From: Spirochaeta sp.
GTDB taxonomy: Bacteria > Spirochaetota > Spirochaetia > DSM-2461
Direction of reading: 5' to 3'
DNA: 10,342 bases
Assembly: GCA_030592625.1 (NCBI GenBank)
Contig: JAUVIY010000071.1
Span: 1-10,342 of the forward strand
The first letter of the stretch is position 1. Each line of letters begins with the position of its first letter. A program made the position numbers and the translations under genes. The notes beneath the pieces were generated by a model. It was not told the origin of the DNA, did no database searches, and was given only the letters and a program-made list of their open reading frames with translations. Positions 1-6,480 of the stretch are shown piece by piece.

Positions 1-576
1 ATCAGACGGCTGCAGAAAAAACTGGGAATTACAATGGTCTATGTAACCCACGATCAGGAGGAGGCCCTGGCCATTTCCGACCGTATTGCCGTCATGTCTG
101 CCGGGCGTATTGCTCAAATGGGAAGCCCATGGGAAATCTATCATAATCCTACAGATCCTCATGTAGCAAGTTTCATCGGTGTCAGTAATTTTTTTGTTTG
201 TTCTGTTCAATCAGCAGATCCGGATAAACAAAAAATAGAGATAGATTTTTATGGCAAAGTTCTCAAAACTTCATCGCTGCTAAAGGCAGAAACAAAAAAA
301 GTTATAGCGTCAGTAAGACCGGAGGCTATAAATATTGTCAAACAGGAACAGATTTCCTCAGATAAAATTAACCTCAAAGCAAGGATTGTAGATACCACCT
401 ACCTTGGTTCGGGATTACGTGTGACCGCCAGGACCATGAACAATGTGGATTTTCAGATTCAAATCAGTCACCCAAGGCAAATTGATAATCTTGTATCCGA
501 CAGTGAGATTATCGTTGAATTTTCACCGGAAGATGTTACGGTATTTCCTGACGAGAGTGTTAAAAATGAAGATTAA
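1..576 (+). CDS. ABC importer ATP-binding subunit, C-terminal part (5' end cut by window)
   Basis: This is the end of an ATPase that would energise the permease encoded just downstream. The frame is open from base 1, so the visible 191 residues are the C-terminal half; Walker A, the signature motif and Walker B lie outside the window. The switch (H-loop) histidine is visible in VTHDQEEA, the usual form in MalK/PotA/FbpC-type importers, followed by the typical stretch about the '[18 protein letters not shown]' region and the IYHNP segment. From about visible residue 110 onward (RPEAINI, then the YLGSG segment, then [11 protein letters not shown]) it matches a TOBE-type regulatory and substrate-sensing tail. 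The stop codon overlaps the start of the permease gene by 11 bases, so the two are translated as a unit. FbpC-like or 2-aminoethylphosphonate-type ATPases are both possible; the substrate cannot be read from this fragment. Confidence 0.93.
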   Translation: MRRLQKKLGITMVYVTHDQEEALAISDRIAVMSAGRIAQMGSPWEIYHNPTDPHVASFIGVSNFFVCSVQSADPDKQKIEIDFYGKVLKTSSLLKAETKKVIASVRPEAINIVKQEQISSDKINLKARIVDTTYLGSGLRVTARTMNNVDFQIQISHPRQIDNLVSDSEIIVEFSPEDVTVFPDESVKNED

Positions 577-2254
577 TAAACTTGCCATAAAAAGACAGAT
601 CTTTGATGTATGGAATATCCCAATCCTGATTTTAATAGCCAGTTTTTCTCTTTTTCTCCTCTATCCTATCTTTATGGTTGTTAAATCCAGCATGATAAGT
701 GTAGATGGAACTACAATTTCCCTGCAGAGTTATATTAAATTCTTCACTGTTTCCTACTACTACAAAGCATTGGTCAACACTCTTCTTCTGGGGGTGCTGG
801 GAACTGCCGGTATAATGATACTGGTTATTCCTCTTGCTTATTTATACACAAGGTATAGAATCTTCGGACACACTCTTGTAGGAACGATTCTCTGGATTCC
901 ATACCTTACTCCTGCTTTTATCGGGGCATATACCTGGCTGATTCTCTTTGGAAAATATGGTTTGATAACCGATTTCTTCAGGAATATCGGGATTATGATT
1001 CCTTCCATTGGTGGTTTCAGCGGCATCCTGACCGTCTTTATACTCACTTACTACCCCTTAGGTTTTATTCTTCTGATCGGTGCGTTTCAGACAATTGATC
1101 CTTCTCTGGAAGAGGCGGCTCATAACCTGGGCGCTTCCAATTTTCGTCGTTTCTGGACTGTTACAGTACCCAGTGCCACACCCTCAATTCTGAATGCATC
1201 TCTTCTGGTCTTTATTCTTATTATTGACTCCTTTGGAATACCGGCGATAGTCGGAGTCGGTACTCCGGTACTCACCACACTGGTGTTTGGAGAGTTTACA
1301 TCAGAGATGGGTGGCCCCCCCATTATGGCCGCAACCGGTGCAACTATCCTGCTCTTTATTTCCATGTCTATTCTGATTATCCAACGGGTATATCTGCAAA
1401 GACGGAGTTTTGTCTCCAGTGGTACCCGCAGTATGGAAATAATTAATCCCAAACCTCTCAAAAAAATCGTATTAAGTCTGATATTTGCTGTCGTTCTGGT
1501 TTTCTCACTTCTTCCAATTATTACAATTGTTATCTCATCCTTCACGGTTGCAAATGGACCGGTACTGCAATATGGGAATTTCACCCTGGATCATTACAGG
1601 AATACATTTTATGCCGTTGTACGCCCTCTGAAAAATTCCTATATTCTTGCCACTAGTTCCATGGTACTGGATCTTATCCTGGGCTCACTTATTGGTTATG
1701 TCATCATCAGGAAGGGCAAACGGATGGCAACTTTTATTGACGCTTTCGTAGCCCTTCCTCTGGGTGTTCCGGGTGTACTGCTCGGTATTGGTTTAATTCT
1801 CGGCTTCTCCAGAGGACCTCTGGTACTCGTAGGGACAGCTTCCATTCTGGTAGTCGCGTATTTTGTACGCCGACTTCCTCACCCTGTTCGTACCGTTTCG
1901 GCCATTCTTGCTCAAGTGGATGAGAATATTGAAGAAGCATCGGTCAACCTGGGTGTTCCTCCTGTAAAAACCTTCCTCAAAGTGACGACAAGAATGATTT
2001 TTCCAGGCATTGCAACAGGGGGATTACTGGCCTGGACTACCTCGGTTTCCGACCTGACCTGTACCATCCTGATCTACCCCGCAAGATGGAAAACCCTGAC
2101 CGTAGAAACTTACGCGCAGATTAGAAGCGACCTTTACGGGCCGGCTTCGGTAGTCGGTATATTTCTGCTGCTCTCAGTTATGGTTCCAATTTTTATTGTC
2201 AACCTGATAAGCCAAAGGCGGCAGCGGATAAAGACTCAAGTGACGAAAAAATAA
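566..2254 (+). CDS. Fused two-domain ABC importer permease (FbpB-like, iron(III)/2-aminoethylphosphonate type)
   Basis: This inner-membrane protein of 562 residues carries two permease domains in one chain, so a single copy can form the whole channel. Each half has its own EAA loop, the contact with the ATPase: [15 protein letters not shown] near residues 182-196 and [15 protein letters not shown] near 456-470. The first membrane segment is about residues 18-38. A second hydrophobic hairpin starting near residue 301 opens the second half, after a basic linker around 273-300. I chose the ATG at 566 because the protein then begins with a short basic tail before the first membrane segment, and because the 11-base overlap with the ATPase gene is typical. 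A longer open frame from 443 only reads the ATPase gene out of frame. A GAGAG at 553-557 is a weak ribosome binding site. Fused permeases of this length occur in iron(III), thiamine-like and 2-aminoethylphosphonate importers; the substrate is undetermined. Confidence 0.93.
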   Translation: MKINKLAIKRQIFDVWNIPILILIASFSLFLLYPIFMVVKSSMISVDGTTISLQSYIKFFTVSYYYKALVNTLLLGVLGTAGIMILVIPLAYLYTRYRIFGHTLVGTILWIPYLTPAFIGAYTWLILFGKYGLITDFFRNIGIMIPSIGGFSGILTVFILTYYPLGFILLIGAFQTIDPSLEEAAHNLGASNFRRFWTVTVPSATPSILNASLLVFILIIDSFGIPAIVGVGTPVLTTLVFGEFTSEMGGPPIMAATGATILLFISMSILIIQRVYLQRRSFVSSGTRSMEIINPKPLKKIVLSLIFAVVLVFSLLPIITIVISSFTVANGPVLQYGNFTLDHYRNTFYAVVRPLKNSYILATSSMVLDLILGSLIGYVIIRKGKRMATFIDAFVALPLGVPGVLLGIGLILGFSRGPLVLVGTASILVVAYFVRRLPHPVRTVSAILAQVDENIEEASVNLGVPPVKTFLKVTTRMIFPGIATGGLLAWTTSVSDLTCTILIYPARWKTLTVETYAQIRSDLYGPASVVGIFLLLSVMVPIFIVNLISQRRQRIKTQVTKK

Positions 2255-2268
2255 ATGATAATATAACT

Positions 2269-3144
2269 ATGCTGAAATTCAATACTGCAGTTTGTTTTGA
2301 TTGGGACGGCACGATTATAGATTCCATGAATGATAAATTCGAGAATTTCATTTCCGCCATAATCAAAGCTTTTAAAATTAACTTTCAAAAGGATGAAATG
2401 CTGCTGAGCGACCTTCGTAACTTGATTGATTTCTGCCACAAAGAGTATGGAGGAGAATTAAGAGTCTATCAGTTTGACAATGTCGTCAATTCCCTCAGTC
2501 ATCCACAGGATTTACTGAGGGTTGTCCGACTCCTGGCAGACAGCCCCCATCAGCTTAAAAACTCCTCCTACAACAGAGAACGACATTTATATACCAACTT
2601 TCAGGAAGAACTGGAAGGAGATACAAGCAGTGATTTTTCAGCCTGGGTAAACAGAATTGGTAATATTCTGGAAACCTTTATGAATATGAAGACATCTCCA
2701 CTGGATCATTTCCAATATCTGCCCGACCGGAAAAAATGCTTTGATGTTTTTAATCAGGAGTATACAGATTTAAATACAGATTCATCTCAAAAATGGAAGC
2801 CTTTTGCCAAGGCTGAAAAGGTTTTAGAACAACTCTCTACAGCCAATGATCTTTTTATTGTCTCCAGTCTGCTGACACCTCTGCTGTCTGAAGAAGTTAA
2901 AACACACACCTTTGCGGGTAAAATAAACTCCTGCATCGGTGGCGATAAGGGAGATAATCTGAACGATGTAAAAACACTGGGATACCGGAGGGTTGTGTTT
3001 GTCGGTGATATGCCCGCTGATCGGGTTGCGGCCGCTAAGAGCGGTGCGGATTTCTACCGGATTCATCCGGGAAAGGACCAGGGGAATTATGACTGGGAGA
3101 TGATGATAAAGCAATTAAGTCTATCAGTTAATGAGAACACATAA
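2269..3144 (+). CDS. HAD-superfamily hydrolase, probable phosphatase
   Basis: This is a cytoplasmic enzyme of 291 residues that probably removes phosphate from a small molecule. The HAD signature is complete. Motif I is FDWDGT, with nucleophile Asp11 and acid/base Asp13. Motif II is a hydrophobic strand ending in Ser199/Ser200. The motif III lysine is most likely Lys227 in GGDKGDN. Motif IV is VFVGDMPADR, with Asp247 and Asp251. About 180 residues separate motifs I and II, enough for a large cap domain that gives specificity. It starts 14 bases after the permease stop, so it belongs to the transporter operon, and it may process the imported compound. No clear ribosome binding site precedes the ATG, which suggests coupling to permease translation. 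It lacks the DWAGT form of motif I that I recall from phosphonoacetaldehyde hydrolase (PhnX), so I do not name it that. The substrate is unknown. Confidence 0.88.
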   Translation: MLKFNTAVCFDWDGTIIDSMNDKFENFISAIIKAFKINFQKDEMLLSDLRNLIDFCHKEYGGELRVYQFDNVVNSLSHPQDLLRVVRLLADSPHQLKNSSYNRERHLYTNFQEELEGDTSSDFSAWVNRIGNILETFMNMKTSPLDHFQYLPDRKKCFDVFNQEYTDLNTDSSQKWKPFAKAEKVLEQLSTANDLFIVSSLLTPLLSEEVKTHTFAGKINSCIGGDKGDNLNDVKTLGYRRVVFVGDMPADRVAAAKSGADFYRIHPGKDQGNYDWEMMIKQLSLSVNENT

Positions 3145-3163
3145 CCGTACAGGAGATCTCATA

Positions 3164-4339
3164 TTACAAGGCGGTACAGACGCCTCCATTTTTTGATGAT
3201 TTCAGGCAGGCGAAGGTGAAGCGCATGCCGGCCAGCCCGTCGGCGGCGGTGGGAAACCACATAGCATGAGGATCAGGCTGTGTGCCTGTAATCCGGGCGG
3301 CAATGGCTTCGGCGGCGTCGGAATAGATGTTGGCGAAGCTTTCAGGGAATCCTTCGGGATGTCCGGCAACGACGCGGCAGACCCGGGCTGAGACCGGATA
3401 GGTTCCCGGACCGTTGGGTGTGCGGATCTGGGCGGGCTCTCCAAAGGGGGAATAGGTGAGCCGCTGCGGTACTTCCTGCCACCACTCGATGCTGCCCTTG
3501 TTACCCGACATCCTGATCTTCAGGCTGTTTTCGATTCCCGCCGCCGCCTGAGTCACCCAGAACACACCCCGGGCGCCGCCCTCGAGGCGGAGGAGGGCGC
3601 CGGTGTAGTCATGGACCACCCGGCCGGGAACGATGGATCCCACTTCGGCGGATAGCTCGGCGATTTCCTTTCCTGTGATGAATCGAAGCAGATGATGGGC
3701 ATGGGTGCCGATATCTCCGAGAACCAGGGATGGACCGCTCTTCGCCGGATCGTATTTCCAGCCCCGGTGGGCCGTCGGATCGTCCTTTTTACTTTCGTCG
3801 GCTTTCCCGCCCTGGACGTACTCCACCTGGACCAGGCGCAGCTCACCGATTTCTCCCCCTTCCACCATGGCCCTGGCCTGTCGGACCAGGGGGTAACCTG
3901 AGTAATTATGGGTAAGACAGAATACCCGGTCGGTTTCTTTCGCCTTGGCGACAATATCCTCGGCGTCTGCAATGCTGTTGGTGAGAGGTTTGTCGCAGAT
4001 GACGTCGAATCCCGCATCCATAGCTGCGATGGCATAGGGATGATGTGAGTCATTGGGAGTCATGATGGCCACTGCATCGGCGCCGTCGTCCCTGGCCGCT
4101 TCGGCTGCGAGCATGCTCGGCACGTCGGAATAAGCCCGATCCCCGGGGAGGCCGATTTCGATTCCGGCTTTCCGGGATTTCTCAGGATTCGAAGAAAGGA
4201 CGCCGGCGATAATATCATAACGGCCATCGAGTTTTGCCGCAGTACGGTGCATCCGGCCTATGAACGATCCGGGTCCTCCGCCGATGAGGGCAAGACGTAT
4301 GCGCCGTCCGAGTTTTTCAATTATGGGATTCAGGGACAC
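3164..4339 (-). CDS. Gfo/Idh/MocA-family NAD(P)-dependent oxidoreductase
   Basis: This is a cytoplasmic dehydrogenase of 391 residues, of the family that oxidises or reduces sugars, inositols and their derivatives. The N-terminal Rossmann fold shows the glycine-rich loop IGGGPGSFIG (residues 19-28). TPNDSHHPYAIAAMDAG (94-110) leads to the family's EKP-like motif as CDKP (115-118), with Lys117 the conserved catalytic lysine. The C-terminal alpha/beta domain has GDIGTHAHH (208-216), with Asp209 and His213 at the usual catalytic positions, and a closing HPEGFPESFANIY segment (327-339) common in sugar dehydrogenases. The start is a GTG at 4339, chosen because a GAGGAG sits 5 bases upstream and the Rossmann strand follows 14 residues later. 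A longer open frame to 4456 lies within the upstream AIM24 gene. It is the last gene of the AIM24 operon, 11 bases after the previous stop. The substrate cannot be told, and its link with AIM24 proteins is unexplained. Confidence 0.92.
   Translation of the reverse strand: MSLNPIIEKLGRRIRLALIGGGPGSFIGRMHRTAAKLDGRYDIIAGVLSSNPEKSRKAGIEIGLPGDRAYSDVPSMLAAEAARDDGADAVAIMTPNDSHHPYAIAAMDAGFDVICDKPLTNSIADAEDIVAKAKETDRVFCLTHNYSGYPLVRQARAMVEGGEIGELRLVQVEYVQGGKADESKKDDPTAHRGWKYDPAKSGPSLVLGDIGTHAHHLLRFITGKEIAELSAEVGSIVPGRVVHDYTGALLRLEGGARGVFWVTQAAAGIENSLKIRMSGNKGSIEWWQEVPQRLTYSPFGEPAQIRTPNGPGTYPVSARVCRVVAGHPEGFPESFANIYSDAAEAIAARITGTQPDPHAMWFPTAADGLAGMRFTFACLKSSKNGGVCTAL
3169..3194 (+). terminator. Candidate Rho-independent terminator of the ABC/HAD operon
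   Basis: AGGCG at 3169-3173 pairs with CGCCT at 3181-3185 around a 7-base loop, and a run of six T follows at 3189-3194. The hairpin sits 24 bases after the HAD stop codon and inside the last codons of the opposite-strand oxidoreductase gene. The stem is only five base pairs, so it may be weak. No other hairpin with a T-run is visible in the 19-base gap between the two convergent genes. Confidence 0.45.
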
Positions 4340-4344
4340 CGAGA

Positions 4345-4350
4345 CTCCTC
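4345..4350 (-). promoter_or_regulatory. Ribosome binding site GAGGAG deciding the GTG start of the oxidoreductase
   Basis: On the minus strand GAGGAG directly follows the TGA of the upstream AIM24 gene (4351-4353) and lies 5 bases before the GTG at 4337-4339. The stop, binding site and start abut, which fits translational coupling. Confidence 0.8.
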
Positions 4351-5034
4351 TCAGTTGCTTTTCTTCTCCACACGGCGGAAGGCATCGGCCCATCGGACGA
4401 AAGCCGGCGTCAGACGGGTCTGAATCCACACCTTGCCCTCTCCACTGAATCTGCATACCAGTCCTTCACCGGAGAAGAAGAAGGATTTCATACCGCCGAC
4501 GGAACGTACTTCGTACTTCAGACCTTCGGTGAATGCCACGATATAACCCGTATCGACAACATGTTGGTCTTTTACGTCGATTTCTATCAGACCGCCGTAA
4601 GTGTTAAACCACAGATCCCCGGTTCCGGAACATCGGATCATGAAAAGCTTCTCACCGGAGAAGAATCCCTTGAACCCCTGAAATTCGATTCCTGTAGCGA
4701 TGTCAGGACCCGATGCCAGGAAGGAACCGTTCTGTACGAACACCGTCTCGTTCTCCAGATAGAGATGAGCGATATCACCCGGGGAACCGGGAGCCAGTCC
4801 GATATAAGCATCATCCGTTCCGGCTGTGTATTCGTTGATGAAGAGTTTTTCTCCGCTGATCATGCGTTTCAAACCGCCCTTCATCTTCGTTTTCATCGAG
4901 ATGGATGTATCCATAGCGGCCATGGCTTCAGCTTCCACCCGCAGGGTCTTTCCTCCAGGGATCGTGACGTTGAGAAAGGCGTAATCCGGAGATGAATCTA
5001 TAGTGTACGGAAAAGCTGTTTTGATTGTATCCAT
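4351..5034 (-). CDS. AIM24/TIGR00266 (DUF124) family protein, third paralog in the operon
   Basis: This 227-residue all-beta protein of the AIM24 family has no signal peptide or membrane segment, so it is probably cytoplasmic or peripheral. The family is known from bacteria and from yeast mitochondria, where Aim24 affects inner-membrane organisation; its biochemical role in bacteria is not established. Three similar units are visible, each with a phenylalanine or isoleucine-rich stretch followed by SGE: SGEKLF (60-65), SGEKLF (126-131) and SGEGLV (188-193), spaced 66 and 62 residues. Other family segments are GDIAHLYL (86-93), QNGSFLAS (101-108), VDTGYIVAF (160-168) and the closing GEGKVWIQTR (198-207). 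The length is normal for the family. The ATG at 5034 has an AGGAGG at ideal spacing that overlaps the stop codon of the upstream paralog. It is the most diverged of the three copies in its N-terminal strand: VEAEAMAAM where the others have TAE(S/G)G(A/S)M. Confidence 0.93.
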   Translation of the reverse strand: MDTIKTAFPYTIDSSPDYAFLNVTIPGGKTLRVEAEAMAAMDTSISMKTKMKGGLKRMISGEKLFINEYTAGTDDAYIGLAPGSPGDIAHLYLENETVFVQNGSFLASGPDIATGIEFQGFKGFFSGEKLFMIRCSGTGDLWFNTYGGLIEIDVKDQHVVDTGYIVAFTEGLKYEVRSVGGMKSFFFSGEGLVCRFSGEGKVWIQTRLTPAFVRWADAFRRVEKKSN

Positions 5035-5039
5035 TCTAT

Positions 5040-5045
5040 CCTCCT
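5040..5045 (-). promoter_or_regulatory. Ribosome binding site AGGAGG overlapping the upstream stop codon
   Basis: On the minus strand the TAG of the middle AIM24 gene (5044-5046) forms part of TAGGAGG, and the ATG of the third paralog follows 5 bases later at 5034. Sharing of stop codon and binding site points to coupled translation of the two paralogs. Confidence 0.8.
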
Positions 5046-5730
5046 ATTTTTTCTTTGGCCGCAGATGGGGGGTGAGACTTTTGCCGAAATTTCGGTCTGC
5101 ATGAGTCTGACACCAGATCCGGCCATTACCTGAGAATCGACTGACGAGGCCTTCTCCTCCGAGAAACGAGGAGACCAGGCTTTTACCGGCCCTGGTAATC
5201 TTGTATTCGAGACTGTCCTCGAATGCGGCGATGTTGCCGGTATCCACGATGTATTCACCGTCAACATCTACCGGATAAAGAGCACCGAAGGCGTTGATAA
5301 CGACAATTCCCGACCCGGTCATCTTCAGCCATATCATGCTTTCACCGGAGAAAATATTCTTCAGGCCCTGCCAGCTGATACTCATGTCTACAGATTCCTC
5401 GTAGGCGACAAAAGATCCTTTCTGAACCATGAGAGACGTACCTTCTTTGAGGTTCAAGACTTCCATGTCTCCGGTCAGATTGGCTGCAAGAATCACCTCG
5501 CCCCCGCCGGATCCGGCGGTAAAGTGGTTCATGAAGAGCCCCTCTCCCCCCAATGTCCTGGCGAGTCCTTTCAGGACCTTACCGCCTTCTTTCTTATGGG
5601 TGGTTGTTTTCACTTCCATATCGCCGCTCATGGCAATCATAGAGCCGCCTTCAGCGGTAACGTGCTCACCGGGATTCAGGGATACCCGGGCCGCGGCCGA
5701 AGCCGGTCTTTGGACTATTTCAACATTCAT
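5044..5730 (-). CDS. AIM24/TIGR00266 (DUF124) family protein, second paralog in the operon
   Basis: This 228-residue protein belongs to the same family as its neighbours on both sides and aligns with them along its whole length. The N-terminal block GEHVTAEGGSMIAMSGDMEV (21-40) matches the corresponding block of the first paralog. The three glycine-glutamate units are GGEGLF (61-66), SGESMI (128-133) and GGEGLV (191-196), spaced 67 and 63 residues. VQKGSFVAY (102-110), VDTGNIAAF (162-170) and GNGRIWCQT (201-209) are the other landmarks. The C-terminus is strongly basic, ending in proline and three lysines. I chose the ATG at 5730 because GAGGAA lies 6 bases upstream and the protein then starts level with its paralogs; an open frame to 5844 only reads back into the first paralog gene. 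It starts 13 bases after that gene ends. No catalytic residues are evident, so a structural or scaffold role is more likely than an enzymatic one. Confidence 0.93.
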   Translation of the reverse strand: MNVEIVQRPASAAARVSLNPGEHVTAEGGSMIAMSGDMEVKTTTHKKEGGKVLKGLARTLGGEGLFMNHFTAGSGGGEVILAANLTGDMEVLNLKEGTSLMVQKGSFVAYEESVDMSISWQGLKNIFSGESMIWLKMTGSGIVVINAFGALYPVDVDGEYIVDTGNIAAFEDSLEYKITRAGKSLVSSFLGGEGLVSRFSGNGRIWCQTHADRNFGKSLTPHLRPKKK

Positions 5731-5736
5731 ATCTAT

Positions 5737-5742
5737 TTCCTC
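5737..5742 (-). promoter_or_regulatory. Ribosome binding site GAGGAA deciding the start of the second AIM24 paralog
   Basis: On the minus strand GAGGAA begins one base after the stop codon of the first paralog (5744-5746) and ends 6 bases before the ATG at 5730. This supports that ATG over any upstream start in the same open frame. Confidence 0.7.
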
Positions 5743-5743
5743 A

Positions 5744-6418
5744 CTATCGGAACTTCGGATTGATCCACGCCGCCAGACCCTTGATACTTCGGGTCTGTAT
5801 CCATATTTTTCCGTTGCCGACGACTCTGGTGACGAATCCTTCACCGCCGAACATCGACGCGAAGAGCCCGCCGGGCAAGGCGATTTTCAGTTTCATGTCT
5901 TTCTGATATGCTACCAGGAATCCGTTGTCCACAAACAATTCACCATCGACTCCACGTTCAATGATGCCTCCGTAAGCACCGTACCAGAAAGATCCGCCGT
6001 CTGTGCCGCCGACAGCCAAGAGTTTCATCAGGCCTTCGCCGACGAACATGGACGCAAAGCCAGCCCAGACGGTTTTAATCTTCACATCACCACTGGAAGC
6101 CAGCCAGGCTCCTCTCTGCATGCATAGTGTTTCTCCCGCTTTCAGGTCGATACGCCGGATATCACCGGGAACATCCTGAGCCAGGGTGACCCTTCGGGTG
6201 CCCGCCGTGTTATTGGTATATGTTGAAGCCAGCAGGCTTTCTCCCCCGAACAATTTCTTACCCAGGGCTGAAAAAAAACCTCCGTTGAAATGCGCTTTAA
6301 GATCGAGATCGGCCGACATGGATTGCATCGCTCCGCTTTCTGCGGTGATTTTTTCTCCGGTATCCAGGTCGACGTGAATATGGGCGAACGCCGGTCCGCC
6401 GGATATTGTCGCTTTCAT
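5744..6418 (-). CDS. AIM24/TIGR00266 (DUF124) family protein, first paralog in the operon
   Basis: This 224-residue protein is the promoter-proximal gene of the minus-strand operon. It has the family's all-beta pattern: GEKITAESGAMQSMSADL (21-38), a GDIRRIDL strand (85-92), QRGAWLASSGD (101-111), VDNGFLVAY (163-171) and the closing GNGKIWIQTRS (201-211). The three internal units carry GGESLL (58-63), VGEGLM (126-131) and GGEGFV (191-196), spaced 68 and 65 residues. Between the second and third unit a glycine-rich run precedes SFWYGAYGG. It has no signal peptide and no membrane helix, and its length is normal. The ATG at 6418 has GAGGAG 5 bases upstream. It looks closest to the widespread single-copy AIM24 proteins, while the two later genes look more specialised; that ranking is my impression, not a calculation. 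The function is unknown. Confidence 0.93.
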   Translation of the reverse strand: MKATISGGPAFAHIHVDLDTGEKITAESGAMQSMSADLDLKAHFNGGFFSALGKKLFGGESLLASTYTNNTAGTRRVTLAQDVPGDIRRIDLKAGETLCMQRGAWLASSGDVKIKTVWAGFASMFVGEGLMKLLAVGGTDGGSFWYGAYGGIIERGVDGELFVDNGFLVAYQKDMKLKIALPGGLFASMFGGEGFVTRVVGNGKIWIQTRSIKGLAAWINPKFR

Positions 6419-6480
6419 GGTTACTCCTCGTATATTACTCTAGTGCATGGCATAGTTAATTGGAAACGGAGGATTCCCCG
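6419..6480. promoter_or_regulatory. Divergent intergenic region between the AIM24 operon and the MuiA-like operon
   Basis: These 62 bases must hold, or lie next to, the start signals for both operons. They are AT-richer than the flanking genes. GAGGAG at 6424-6429 is the ribosome binding site for the minus-strand AIM24 gene, and GGAGG at 6468-6472 that for the plus-strand gene. TATATTA (6431-6437) and TAGTTAAT (6453-6460) are the only AT-rich cores; I cannot match convincing -35 and -10 pairs at proper spacing on either strand. An imperfect dyad, CTA-G-TGC-ATG-GCA-TAG at 6440-6455, lies in the middle and could be an operator, but it is short and interrupted. The lack of room suggests that the two operons are co-regulated. 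Confidence 0.5.
6468..6472 (+). promoter_or_regulatory. Ribosome binding site GGAGG deciding the ATG at 6481
   Basis: GGAGG lies 8 bases before the ATG at 6481. The same frame is open from a TTG at 6460, but that start would place the binding site inside the gene and adds seven residues that do not look like family sequence, so the ATG is preferred. Confidence 0.75.

Noticed and set aside
443..565. A longer reading frame for the permease, adding 41 residues at the N-terminus
   Set aside because: It lies in the ATPase gene read in another frame, and the added residues do not resemble a permease start. The ATG at 566 fits the first membrane segment and the overlap.
3057..3070. A 14-base palindrome, CCGGAT-TC-ATCCGG, near the end of the HAD gene
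   Set aside because: The loop would be only two bases, there is no T-run on either side, and it lies in coding sequence near the conserved C-terminal part. It is neither a good terminator nor a clear operator.
2269..3144. Naming the HAD enzyme phosphonoacetaldehyde hydrolase (phnX)
   Set aside because: The fused permease suggests a phosphonate link, but motif I here is DWDGT rather than the DWAGT form expected for that enzyme, and no partner transaminase gene is in the window.
3553..4053. A 166-codon minus-strand frame inside the oxidoreductase gene
   Set aside because: It is the same strand in another frame of a gene whose motifs are complete, and its sequence is rich in serine, proline and arginine as out-of-frame readings usually are.
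4561..4995. A 144-codon plus-strand frame inside the third AIM24 gene
   Set aside because: It is antisense to a well-supported family member, with no recognisable domain and no sensible gene context.
5429..6127. A 232-codon open frame on the plus strand
   Set aside because: It runs antisense across the junction of two AIM24 genes and shows no domain pattern. It is a by-product of codon bias in GC-richer genes.
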